A stretch of 64,000 nt of DNA, taken from the NCBI GenBank assembly GCA_026985075.1, contig JALSQX010000066.1, positions 24,378 to 88,377 on the forward strand, written 5' to 3'. Below, piece after piece: positions 56,894 to 64,000 of this stretch. The DNA is from Blastocatellia bacterium. Lineage in GTDB: Bacteria > Acidobacteriota > Blastocatellia > HR10 > J050. Each line of letters opens with the position of its first letter. Positions within the stretch are counted from its first letter, which is position 1. The notes under the pieces were generated by a model. It was not told the origin of the DNA. It ran no database searches and saw only the letters and a list, made by a program, of their open reading frames with translations. The position numbers were made by a program, and so were the translations under genes.

Positions 56894-59142
56894 AAATTGC
56901 TCTCGTCGTTCACGATTATCATAAAACTGGCGGACATAGTCGCTATGTCGCCGAGTTAGCCGAGCGCTTCGCCGGCGAGCACGAAGTGCACGTGTTCGCC
57001 AACCGCTTCGATGGCCCACTTCATGAAGCCATCCGGTACCATCGCGTTCCGGCGTGGCGCATCTCATCGTTGACCACCATCCTCTCGTTCTTACCCCTGG
57101 CCACGCTGAGAGTGGGCAGGGGATTTGATATCGTTCATGCGCAAGGGGCGTCCTGTTGGTGCCCGGATGTCGTGACGGCGCATATTTGCTTAGGAGGATG
57201 GTTCGCCGCACAGGCCGAGCACCAGGGTGGGCTCCGTTGGTCCCAGCGCGTGTTCCGGGCGTTAGGATGCCGATTGGAGCGAGCAATCTACCGACCGCAC
57301 CGCTCGCCTCAGGTCATCGCTGTATCCGAGCGGGTGCGGCGGGATCTGGCAGCGTGCTATCAGCGGACGTCAGAGGTGACCGTCATTCATCATGGCGTGG
57401 ATCTCGATCGTTTCCATCCGCGACAACGTCATCGCTATCGAGCGGGGATGCGAAAGGAACTGGGATTCACCGGGACGGATTTTGTGGCTCTCTTCGTCGG
57501 CGACTTGCAGAAAGGAGCGATGGTGGCCATCGAGGCGATCGCTCGGGCCGAGAACGTCTCTTTGCTTTTGATCTCGCGCTCGCCGCTCGATCCATATCGG
57601 CGATGGGCTGCCCGAATGGGCGTGAGTCATCGCGTCGTCTTCGCGCCGCCGACCGACCAGATCGAGCGGATCTATGCCGTCGCCGATGTGTTCTTCTTCC
57701 CCACCTTCTACGATGCCTTTGGGATGGTCATCACCGAGGCCATGGCCATGGGACTGCCGGTCATCACCAGTCGGGCGGCCGGGGCGGCCGAACTCATCGT
57801 CCCCGGCCAAGAAGGGATTCTCGTCGATGAGTCCGCTGACGTCGAACAATGGGCTCTGGCCCTCCGTCGGCTCGTCACCGATGCCCCGCTCAGAGAGCGT
57901 TTGGGAAGGGCGGCGCGGCGGAAGATCGAGGCCTACACCTGGGATCGCGTGGCTGAGGAGACGATGGCCGTCTACCGGCGGGCGTTAGAAGAGAAGCAGC
58001 ATCGGCCCGGAGTGACCTTTCTGGTCAATGGAACCAGGGCGAGTGCCTTGGGCGTTCGGGCTCGCGCCTTCGCCGAACGATTGAACGATCACTATGAAGT
58101 GCATCTCCTCTATCGATCCCGGCACAAGCTCCGCTCGCTGTTGCGATTCATCGTCCATCTGTGTCGGCGCCGTCCGCGGCTCGTCTACGTGGTTGATATG
58201 GGATATTCGGGAGTACTCGCCGCGACCCTCTACAAGTGGCCGACGCGGGCGCGCCTCATCATCGACACCGGTGATGTGATCACCGAGCTGGCCCGGTCCA
58301 TGGGGACGAGGAGCCGGCTGGGATTGAAATTGACCGAATGGTTAGAACGGCTCTCGCTGAACGTCGCCGATCATCTCGTCGTTCGGGGCACGCGCCATAA
58401 GGCGTGGCTTCGCGCCCGAGGGATCGATCGCGTGGAAGTGATTCCCGATGGCGTGGAGACCGATCGTTTCCGGCCGCTCGATGTCGCCGAGTTGCGGCGG
58501 CAATATGGCCTGGATGGCGTTTTGACCGTTGGATTGGTCGGGACGTTGACCTGGAATGAGCGGTGGGATATGGGATACGGTTGGGAGTTAGTCGAGGTGT
58601 TGCGCTGGCTCAAGGATGAGCCGGTCAAGGGCGTGCTCATCGGCGATGGTTCGGGCGTCTCTCGGCTCAAAGTGCGCTGTCGTCGGTACGGGATCGAGGA
58701 GAAGATCGTGTTTATCGGGCGCGTGCCTTATGAGGCGTTGCCCGCTTATCTCAACCTCATCGATGTGTGTCTCTCGACGCAAACCAACGACCTGGTCGGT
58801 CAGGTGAGGACGACGGGGAAACTCCCTCTCTACCTGGCCTGCGGTCGCTATATTCTGGCCAGCGCCGTCGGCGAAGCGGCGCTCATCCTCGATGAGGAGA
58901 TGCTGGTGGCTTATGAGGGCGTCAAGGATGCGGACTACCCCCGGCGGCTGGCCGAGCGTATTCGAGAGATTGTGCGGGCGCGGAGCAAACTCCAAACCGG
59001 CGCGGCTCATCGCGCTCTGGCGCTGGAGCGATTCGATTATCGCGTCTTAGCCGAAAAGGTGAAGGCGCTCGTCGATGAGGTCGTCGGAGATGCTGATCGA
59101 GCGACCGGAGTGCGATCGAGAGCGAAACGAGGAGCGGGATGA
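56890..59142 (+). CDS. Fusion of two GT-B glycosyltransferases
   Basis: A 750-residue protein made of two complete GT-B domains. The first (about 1-378) opens MKIALVVHDYHKTGGHSRYV and has FGMVITEAMAMGLPVITS. The second (about 385-740) restarts at GVTFLVNGTRASALGVRARA and has VEVIPDGVETDRF, TVGLVGTLTWNERWDMGYGW and TNDLVGQVRTTGKLPLYLAC, a different donor-site type without E-x7-E. It probably adds two sugars in succession. The ATG at 56890 overlaps the preceding stop; a longer frame upstream duplicates the ligase 3' end. It overlaps the next gene by four bases (ATGATG). Confidence 0.88.
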   Translation: MKIALVVHDYHKTGGHSRYVAELAERFAGEHEVHVFANRFDGPLHEAIRYHRVPAWRISSLTTILSFLPLATLRVGRGFDIVHAQGASCWCPDVVTAHICLGGWFAAQAEHQGGLRWSQRVFRALGCRLERAIYRPHRSPQVIAVSERVRRDLAACYQRTSEVTVIHHGVDLDRFHPRQRHRYRAGMRKELGFTGTDFVALFVGDLQKGAMVAIEAIARAENVSLLLISRSPLDPYRRWAARMGVSHRVVFAPPTDQIERIYAVADVFFFPTFYDAFGMVITEAMAMGLPVITSRAAGAAELIVPGQEGILVDESADVEQWALALRRLVTDAPLRERLGRAARRKIEAYTWDRVAEETMAVYRRALEEKQHRPGVTFLVNGTRASALGVRARAFAERLNDHYEVHLLYRSRHKLRSLLRFIVHLCRRRPRLVYVVDMGYSGVLAATLYKWPTRARLIIDTGDVITELARSMGTRSRLGLKLTEWLERLSLNVADHLVVRGTRHKAWLRARGIDRVEVIPDGVETDRFRPLDVAELRRQYGLDGVLTVGLVGTLTWNERWDMGYGWELVEVLRWLKDEPVKGVLIGDGSGVSRLKVRCRRYGIEEKIVFIGRVPYEALPAYLNLIDVCLSTQTNDLVGQVRTTGKLPLYLACGRYILASAVGEAALILDEEMLVAYEGVKDADYPRRLAERIREIVRARSKLQTGAAHRALALERFDYRVLAEKVKALVDEVVGDADRATGVRSRAKRGAG

Positions 59143-60281
59143 TGCGCATCTCTCTGTTTCCCGATCTGGCCATCGAGAATTGGAAGAGCATGGATCGGTA
59201 TGCCCACCGGCTGAGAGCCTGGTTGCCGCTGGTCGCCGATCAATGTGAGATCCGGTGGGCGCGGGTGGAGCCGTCTCAATGGCTCGATCGCTATCTGCGC
59301 ATTCCCTATTTCAAGCGAGTTCTCAACGATCGGTTCTACTCTCGATATGTCGTTTATCCGCGCGCGGCGCGGGCATTTCAAGGCGACATCAACCATGTGC
59401 TGGATCACTCGTATGGACACTTATTGCGCGTCCTCGATCCGGAGCGCACCATCGTGACCGTGCACGACCTTTATCCTTTCCACCTCATGGACGAGCCAGC
59501 GCGCACGTTGCGCCAGTTGGGGCGGGCTCGCTTGCTCCGTTGGGTCATGGAGTACGCGCTGCGCGCTCGATGGCTCATCGTGAATTCGGCGTGGACTCGG
59601 TGGGAGTTGATGCAACGCACCGGCTATCCGGCCTCTCACATTTCGGTCATTCATATGGGCGTCGATGACATCTTCTTTCAGCCGATTGATGAAGCGACGG
59701 TGCGGGAGTATCGACGATCATTGGCCGTTCCCTCATCGGCGGCGCTCGTGCTCCATGTAGGGACGTGCGACCGACGGAAGAATATCCCTTCGTTGTTGAG
59801 GGCGATCGAGCGGCTGGTCACAGAGATGGGCGTGGATGCTTATATGCTCCAGATCGGTGGCCGATTCACGTCGGATCAAGAGCGGTTCATTGATCGACTC
59901 GGCCTGAATGGGCGCATCCGTCAGCGATCTCGCGTGTCGATGCGCGAATTGATATGTGCCTATCGGGCGGCGGATGTACTCCTGCTCCCCTCGACCTACG
60001 AGGGTTTCGGCATGCCGACTCTGGAAGCGATGGCGGCGGGCACGCCCGTCGTGGCGTCTGATATCGGCGCGTTCCGAGAGATCGTCGGTGATGCCGGTCT
60101 GTTCGTTCCGCCGACCGATCCAGAGCGACAGGCCGAAGTGGTCGCCTCGCTCCTGGAGGATGCCCCTCTCAGGGCTCGATTGATCGAGCGGGGCCGGGCG
60201 CGCGCCATCCGGTTCAGTTGGGCGGAAACGGCACGAAAGACATTCGCCGTGTATCGTCGCCTTCATGCTGGAGACGCATGA
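59139..60281 (+). CDS. GT4 glycosyltransferase (mannosyltransferase-like)
   Basis: A 380-residue GT-B enzyme. The N-terminal half has VTVHDLYPFHL and a segment with NSAWTRWELMQRTG. The donor half has LHVGTCDRRKNIPSLLRAIE and LPSTYEGFGMPTLEAMAAGTPVVASDIGAFREI, a textbook GT4 site with E-x7-E, closest to mannosyltransferase-type enzymes such as WbaZ/MtfB-like proteins. GAGGAG precedes the ATG, and the start overlaps the previous stop. It ends in ATGA overlap with the next gene. Confidence 0.9.
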   Translation: MMRISLFPDLAIENWKSMDRYAHRLRAWLPLVADQCEIRWARVEPSQWLDRYLRIPYFKRVLNDRFYSRYVVYPRAARAFQGDINHVLDHSYGHLLRVLDPERTIVTVHDLYPFHLMDEPARTLRQLGRARLLRWVMEYALRARWLIVNSAWTRWELMQRTGYPASHISVIHMGVDDIFFQPIDEATVREYRRSLAVPSSAALVLHVGTCDRRKNIPSLLRAIERLVTEMGVDAYMLQIGGRFTSDQERFIDRLGLNGRIRQRSRVSMRELICAYRAADVLLLPSTYEGFGMPTLEAMAAGTPVVASDIGAFREIVGDAGLFVPPTDPERQAEVVASLLEDAPLRARLIERGRARAIRFSWAETARKTFAVYRRLHAGDA

Positions 60282-61468
60282 TCAAAATCCTCTACCTCAA
60301 TCCATCTGCGCATCTGGGCGGTGCCGAGTGGGTGCTCTATGATGTGGTGACGCATCTGGATCGCCATCGATTCCAACCCGTGGTGGCTCTGCCCAAGGAG
60401 GGGCCTCTCGCCGAGAGCTTGAGAGAGGCGGGCATCGACGTTCGATTGATCGAAGCGTTCGCGCCTCTGTTGAAGCTGGGACGATACAGCCGGTGGCGCG
60501 ACTATCTCCGGGTCAGTCCGGCCCTGTCTCGCGCGCTCCAAGGAGGGCAAGCGCTCAGCCGCATCGTCCAGGACGAGGGCGTCGCCATCATCCATGCCCA
60601 CGGCATCAAAGCCCACTTGCTCTCGGCGCTGTTGAAGCCGGTACTCCACGTTCCCATCATCTGGCACGTTCACGATTTCATCGGGGGGCGTCGATTTCAT
60701 CGACTCTATCGGTGTGTGGCCGGTATGGTTCCCTCTCTGGTGATCGCCAATTCGCGAGCCGTGGCCGACGATCTCGGTCCTGATCCCAATGTCGTCGTCG
60801 TGTATAACGGCGTCGATCTCCAGAGGTTTTCGCCGATTCGGAGGAGCGCCGAGGGCGGGTCGTACCATGTGGGGATGATCGGTGTGCTGGCTCCCTGGAA
60901 GGGGCATGGTGTTTTTTTGGAAGCCGCGCGACGGGTGAGCGAGAGGCTGGAGAACGTCCAATTCTGGATTGTGGGCGATGAGATTTACGATACCGATGGA
61001 CACCGGGGGTATCGGCGTCGACTGGAAGAGTGGGTCCGGGAGGCCGGACTCCATGGGCGAGTCCGATTCACCGGCTTTTGCCGAGATGTGGCCCGTGTCA
61101 TCGGTGGACTGGATATCGTCGTCCATGCCTCGATAGAACCGGAACCGTTTGGGCGCGTGCTCGTCGAAGCGATGGCCTGTGGGAAGCCAGTGATTGCCAG
61201 TCGTGCGGGCGGCGTGCCGGAGATCGTAGAACATGACGTCAACGGACTCCTCGTCACTCCCGGTGATGTTGAGCGATTGGCCGACATGATCTTACGGCTC
61301 TTGAACGATGCCGATGAACGAGAGCGGTTGGGGAGGGCTGGGCGGCGGCGCGTCGAGGAGCGCTTCTCGCTGGCCGAACAGGTGAGGCGCATTCAACGAC
61401 TTTACGAATCACTGTGGCCGTCCGGCACAATAGACGAGGACGATCGAGCGCTGGCGGTCGATCGCTGA
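60278..61468 (+). CDS. GT4 glycosyltransferase
   Basis: A 396-residue GT-B enzyme. The N-terminus MIKILYLNPSAHLGGAEWVL shows the GGAE loop, WHVHDFIGGRRFH lies in the acceptor half, and EPEPFGRVLVEAMACGKPVIAS gives the donor site with E-x7-E. A C-terminal tail is rich in Asp and Glu. It is probably a paralogue of the gene at 53500, sharing the GFCRDVARVIGGLDIVVHAS region. The ATG at 60278 overlaps the preceding stop (ATGA); an in-frame extension to 60218 is less likely because it duplicates the upstream 3' end. Confidence 0.9.
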   Translation: MIKILYLNPSAHLGGAEWVLYDVVTHLDRHRFQPVVALPKEGPLAESLREAGIDVRLIEAFAPLLKLGRYSRWRDYLRVSPALSRALQGGQALSRIVQDEGVAIIHAHGIKAHLLSALLKPVLHVPIIWHVHDFIGGRRFHRLYRCVAGMVPSLVIANSRAVADDLGPDPNVVVVYNGVDLQRFSPIRRSAEGGSYHVGMIGVLAPWKGHGVFLEAARRVSERLENVQFWIVGDEIYDTDGHRGYRRRLEEWVREAGLHGRVRFTGFCRDVARVIGGLDIVVHASIEPEPFGRVLVEAMACGKPVIASRAGGVPEIVEHDVNGLLVTPGDVERLADMILRLLNDADERERLGRAGRRRVEERFSLAEQVRRIQRLYESLWPSGTIDEDDRALAVDR

Positions 61469-61474
61469 TCAGCG

Positions 61475-62581
61475 ATGAAAGTTCTACAAGTGGGAAAATT
61501 TTATTACCCGTATCCGGGTGGCATGGAAACGGTCCTGCGCCATCTCTGTCTCGCCATTCGCGATCGCGTTGACGTGCGCGTTCTGGTGGCCAATACGTCA
61601 CCGGTGACTCGGCGAGAGACGATCGAAGGGATTCGCGTGACGCGAGCGGGGAGTTGGGGCATGGTGGCGTCAACGTCTCTTTGTCCGACGTTCCCTCAGC
61701 TCATGAGAGCCTGTGAGGCGGACATCATTCATCTCCACGAGCCGAATCCTTTGGCCGTCTTATCTTATCTGGCCGTCCGACCGCGGAGCAAACTGGTCAT
61801 CTCCTTCCACAGCGAGATCGTCCGCCAGCGGGCTCTGGCCCAGGCCTATCATCCTTTCTTGATGAGGGCGCTTCGACGGGCCGATCGTATTATCGTGGGT
61901 TCGCCCGCGCCGCTCGATCACTGGCCGACGCTGGCGCCGTTTCGCCACAAGTGCGCGATCGTTCCTTTCGGGATCGATACGCGGCCGTTCCAGGATGAAG
62001 AGCGGTGGGCGGCGCGCGCGCGCGACATTCGTCGTCGATATGGCGAGCCGCTGCTGTTATTCGTCGGGCGATTGGTGTATTACAAAGGGCTGGAGTACCT
62101 CATCGAGGCGATGCGACGAATTCCGGCGCGCCTGTTGGTGATCGGCGATGGGCCGCTACGAGGGAGGGTTCAGCAGAAGATCGAAGAGGATGGATTGGGA
62201 GGCAAGATCGCGTTATTGGGCGAGCGTTCGCCGGAGCACTTGCCCGCTTATTATCATGCGTGCGATGTCTTCGTTCTTCCCTCCACGCATCGTAGCGAAG
62301 CGTTTGGCATCGTCCAGTTAGAGGCTATGGCCTGTGGGAAGCCGGTAGTCAGTACGAATCTTCCATCGGGCGTGCCCTGGGTCAATCGCGATGGTGAGAC
62401 GGGACTGATCGTCCCACCCAAAGATGTCGGTGCGTTGGTGCGGGCCATTCGGTTGCTCCTCGCCCATTCGGAGTTGCGTCTGAGATTAGGAGGCGGTGGA
62501 CGCCGGCGCGTCCATCGGGAATTCACGCGCGAGCGCATGGGCGACCGCATGATGGCCGTGTACGAGGAGGTGCTGACCTGA
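61475..62581 (+). CDS. GT4 glycosyltransferase, last gene of glycan locus
   Basis: A 368-residue GT-B enzyme. It opens MKVLQVGKFYYPYPGGMETV and has LFVGRLVYYKGLEYLIEAMR and SEAFGIVQLEAMACGKPVVSTN, complete with E-x7-E. These features are of the WbdA/WcaI or RfaB-like GT4 type common in exopolysaccharide loci. It starts six bases after the previous gene. A clear drop in GC content begins right after its stop (62582), so it marks the edge of the glycan locus. Confidence 0.9.
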   Translation: MKVLQVGKFYYPYPGGMETVLRHLCLAIRDRVDVRVLVANTSPVTRRETIEGIRVTRAGSWGMVASTSLCPTFPQLMRACEADIIHLHEPNPLAVLSYLAVRPRSKLVISFHSEIVRQRALAQAYHPFLMRALRRADRIIVGSPAPLDHWPTLAPFRHKCAIVPFGIDTRPFQDEERWAARARDIRRRYGEPLLLFVGRLVYYKGLEYLIEAMRRIPARLLVIGDGPLRGRVQQKIEEDGLGGKIALLGERSPEHLPAYYHACDVFVLPSTHRSEAFGIVQLEAMACGKPVVSTNLPSGVPWVNRDGETGLIVPPKDVGALVRAIRLLLAHSELRLRLGGGGRRRVHREFTRERMGDRMMAVYEEVLT

Positions 62582-62730
62582 AAGCCAGAATTCATTTCAA
62601 AATCTTCAGTCTACTTCTGCCCCTCTGTTGGAGTGAGCATGAACGTTACCCTTCCCTCGTGGTCTCCTACGAATGTGACATTTAAAAGAAGATTCATGGT
62701 TGCTCATTGAGGTTAGGGTGTTCAATCTCG

Positions 62731-62760
62731 TTGATTTCTGTGAGGCCTCTACTTTACACT
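62731..62760 (+). promoter_or_regulatory. Promoter of ilvE
   Basis: TTGATT (62731-62736), 18 bp, TACACT (62755-62760), followed by GGAGG and the ATG at 62793, so the leader is about 26 nt. Confidence 0.45.
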
Positions 62761-62792
62761 GATCGCTGAAAACTCTTAGGGAGGCTGTGGTC

Positions 62793-63713
62793 ATGTCGAT
62801 CAAAACGGGCGAAAAAATTTGGCATAATGGGGCGTTCATTGACTGGAATGAAGCGAGAATTCATGTGATGTCACATGTTGTCCATTATGCTTCGGCTCTA
62901 TTCGAAGGGATCCGATGTTACGAGACAGGGAGAGGGCTAGCCATCTTCCGCTTAAGGGAACACCTCCACCGGCTGATCCGTTCATGTCACATTTATCGCA
63001 CACCACTGCCTTATTCGCTTGATGAACTCATGCAGGCATGTGTTGAACTGGTGAGAGTGAACAGGATGGGCGCTTGTTATATTCGTCCCATTGTATTCCG
63101 GGGTTATGGAGCCTTTGGTGTGAACCCGCTCCCTAATCCGGTCGACCTATATGTGGCGTGTTGGGAATGGGGCCAATACCTAGGAGCTGGGGCGTTGGAA
63201 CAAGGTGTGGATGCATGTGTGTCCAGTTGGACTCGAATGGCCCCTAATACCCTTCCCCCGATAGCGAAATCGGCCGCCAACTATATGAATTCTCAGCTTA
63301 TAAAAATGGAGGCGGTTGCTAATGGCTTCGCCGAAGGAATTGCGCTTGATGCCTCCGGACATGTGAGTGAAGGCACGGCAGAAAATATTTTTCTCGTCCT
63401 CAAAGGCACTCTCTACACGCCCCCTCTCGCTTCTTGTATCCTGCCCGGCATTACGCGAGACACAGTGATAAAGTTATGTGAGAGCCTGGGGTTTGAGGTG
63501 AAGGAGCACATGATCCCAAGAGAAATGCTCTATATTGCCGACGAGCTTTTTTTCACCGGTACGGCGGTAGAAATCACCCCTATCAGGAGCGTGGATAAAA
63601 TCCAAATTGGTAATGGTCGACGTGGACCCATTACCGAGCAACTCCAGGAGGAATTTTTTGCCATTGTCTCCGGTCGGAAAGATGTCCCCGAAGGTTGGCT
63701 GACATTCATATAG
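62793..63713 (+). CDS. ilvE: Branched-chain amino acid aminotransferase
   Basis: A 306-residue fold-type IV PLP aminotransferase, last step of Leu, Ile and Val synthesis or first of their breakdown. The PLP lysine is K159 in [14 protein letters not shown], and the family motifs [47 protein letters not shown] and [16 protein letters not shown] are intact. GGAGG lies eight bases before the ATG; a GTG two codons earlier is less likely. Codon use is richer in A and T at third positions than in the genes before it, and it is followed by an IS630 end, so transfer from another bacterium is likely. Confidence 0.95.
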   Translation: MSIKTGEKIWHNGAFIDWNEARIHVMSHVVHYASALFEGIRCYETGRGLAIFRLREHLHRLIRSCHIYRTPLPYSLDELMQACVELVRVNRMGACYIRPIVFRGYGAFGVNPLPNPVDLYVACWEWGQYLGAGALEQGVDACVSSWTRMAPNTLPPIAKSAANYMNSQLIKMEAVANGFAEGIALDASGHVSEGTAENIFLVLKGTLYTPPLASCILPGITRDTVIKLCESLGFEVKEHMIPREMLYIADELFFTGTAVEITPIRSVDKIQIGNGRRGPITEQLQEEFFAIVSGRKDVPEGWLTFI

Positions 63714-63876
63714 AAGAGAGATTGCTTCTCCACGCGCTCTCTCGACCGGAACCACGTCGATGCCGAGAGAATAAGTCGCTGCAGTCGTTGTGACTTCTTG
63801 CTCACCCCTCATTTGTAACGTATGCAATTTCATGGGCGAGGTCTGTGCGAATCTGCACCATCTGCGCTTATATCTA
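63714..63876. other. Short spacer between ilvE and the IS end
   Basis: Nothing is recognised here apart from an imperfect AGAAG/CTTCT hairpin just after the ilvE stop. Confidence 0.4.
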
Positions 63877-64000
63877 GTACTTTACCACAGTGATTATTGA
63901 GGGTATAGGCGATGGAGCTTGCGTCGAGCGTCTGCCGTGGTAAACTGCCAACTCACGATGGCTTGCGTGGCATTGCGCGCTTCAACCCAGGCTTCGACCT
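63877..64000. mobile_element. One end of an IS630-family element
   Basis: Beyond the transposase stop, CTAG at 63874-63877 stands 16 bases outside the gene, next to TACTTTACCACAG, a likely terminal repeat. IS630 elements insert at TA, often within CTAG. The boundary is approximate because the other end is outside the window. Confidence 0.5.
63894..64000 (-). pseudogene. IS630-family transposase, C-terminal end only visible
   Basis: The minus strand at the window edge reads VEAWVEARNATQAIVSWQFT then TADARRKLHRLYPQ and a TAA at 63896-63894. The ending W-x-FTTADAR-KL--LYP is the hallmark C-terminus of IS630-family transposases. Only 34 residues are seen, so completeness cannot be judged; I class it as partial, not as proven broken. 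Confidence 0.75.

Noticed and set aside
55661..57286. 541-codon minus-strand open frame
   Set aside because: It lies antisense to the ligase-like and double-transferase genes, has low-complexity His/Arg/Gln composition and no domain; an artefact of GC-rich codon use.

Overview
The window looks like a chromosomal segment of a GC-rich, probably thermophilic or soil/sediment member of the Acidobacteriota. The evidence is two VWFA-related Ser/Thr-rich-type proteins of the kind that is expanded in Acidobacteriota (18020-19189 and 20757-22970), a large Oar-like TonB-dependent receptor with an N-terminal carboxypeptidase-regulatory domain (23047-26682), and a MoxR/DUF58/BatA/DUF4159/DUF4175 operon typical of that phylum and its relatives. 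The assignment is inference from protein families; no rRNA or tRNA gene was found.

Layout. (1) 1-1487: a truncated polysaccharide flippase on the minus strand, then an M23 peptidase (1966-2850) with a good sigma-70-type promoter. (2) 3014-17665: a tightly overlapping minus-strand operon of eight large genes, read in the order membrane VWA/amidotransferase-like protein, caspase-like (C13-type) protein with Ser in place of the catalytic Cys, TPR protein with an embedded MA-type metallopeptidase domain, DUF4159 protein, MoxR ATPase, DUF58 protein, BatA-like VWA protein and a giant DUF4175 coiled-coil membrane protein. Two small coupled frames lie inside it. I regard this as the most interesting system in the window: an envelope-located AAA+/VWA machine with peptidase-like partners. 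(3) 18020-23024: VWFA proteins and, at 19408-20040, a scar where a sigma factor and a VapBC-type PIN toxin facing each other have both lost their 3' ends. (4) 23047-28357: the TonB-dependent receptor and a tandem-PDZ protein, with a perfect 22-bp dyad upstream of the receptor. (5) 29069-38240: M28 peptidase, proline dehydrogenase, peptidoglycan-binding protein, small dihaem cytochrome, aldehyde dehydrogenase, alanine dehydrogenase and a FtsX/MacB-like permease, pointing to peptide and amino-acid use. (6) 38480-42179: DsbD and two tandem cyclophilins (exported protein folding) that share a 98-bp almost identical block. (7) 42261-46744: housekeeping ffh-rpsP-khpA-rimM-trmD on the minus strand, followed by two small genes instead of the usual rplS. 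(8) 47008-62581: an M20 peptidase and then an 11-gene plus-strand surface-glycan locus with ten glycosyltransferase domains, one methyltransferase and one O-antigen-ligase-like protein. (9) 62582-64000: a lower-GC tip with ilvE and the 3' end of an IS630-family transposase running off the window.

GC-rich hairpins without a U-tract recur just after stop codons (23003, 28366, 31859, 40363, 42212) and may be the usual terminator form in this genome. All promoters are motif calls by eye; all function calls rest on recognised sequence motifs, not on database searches.
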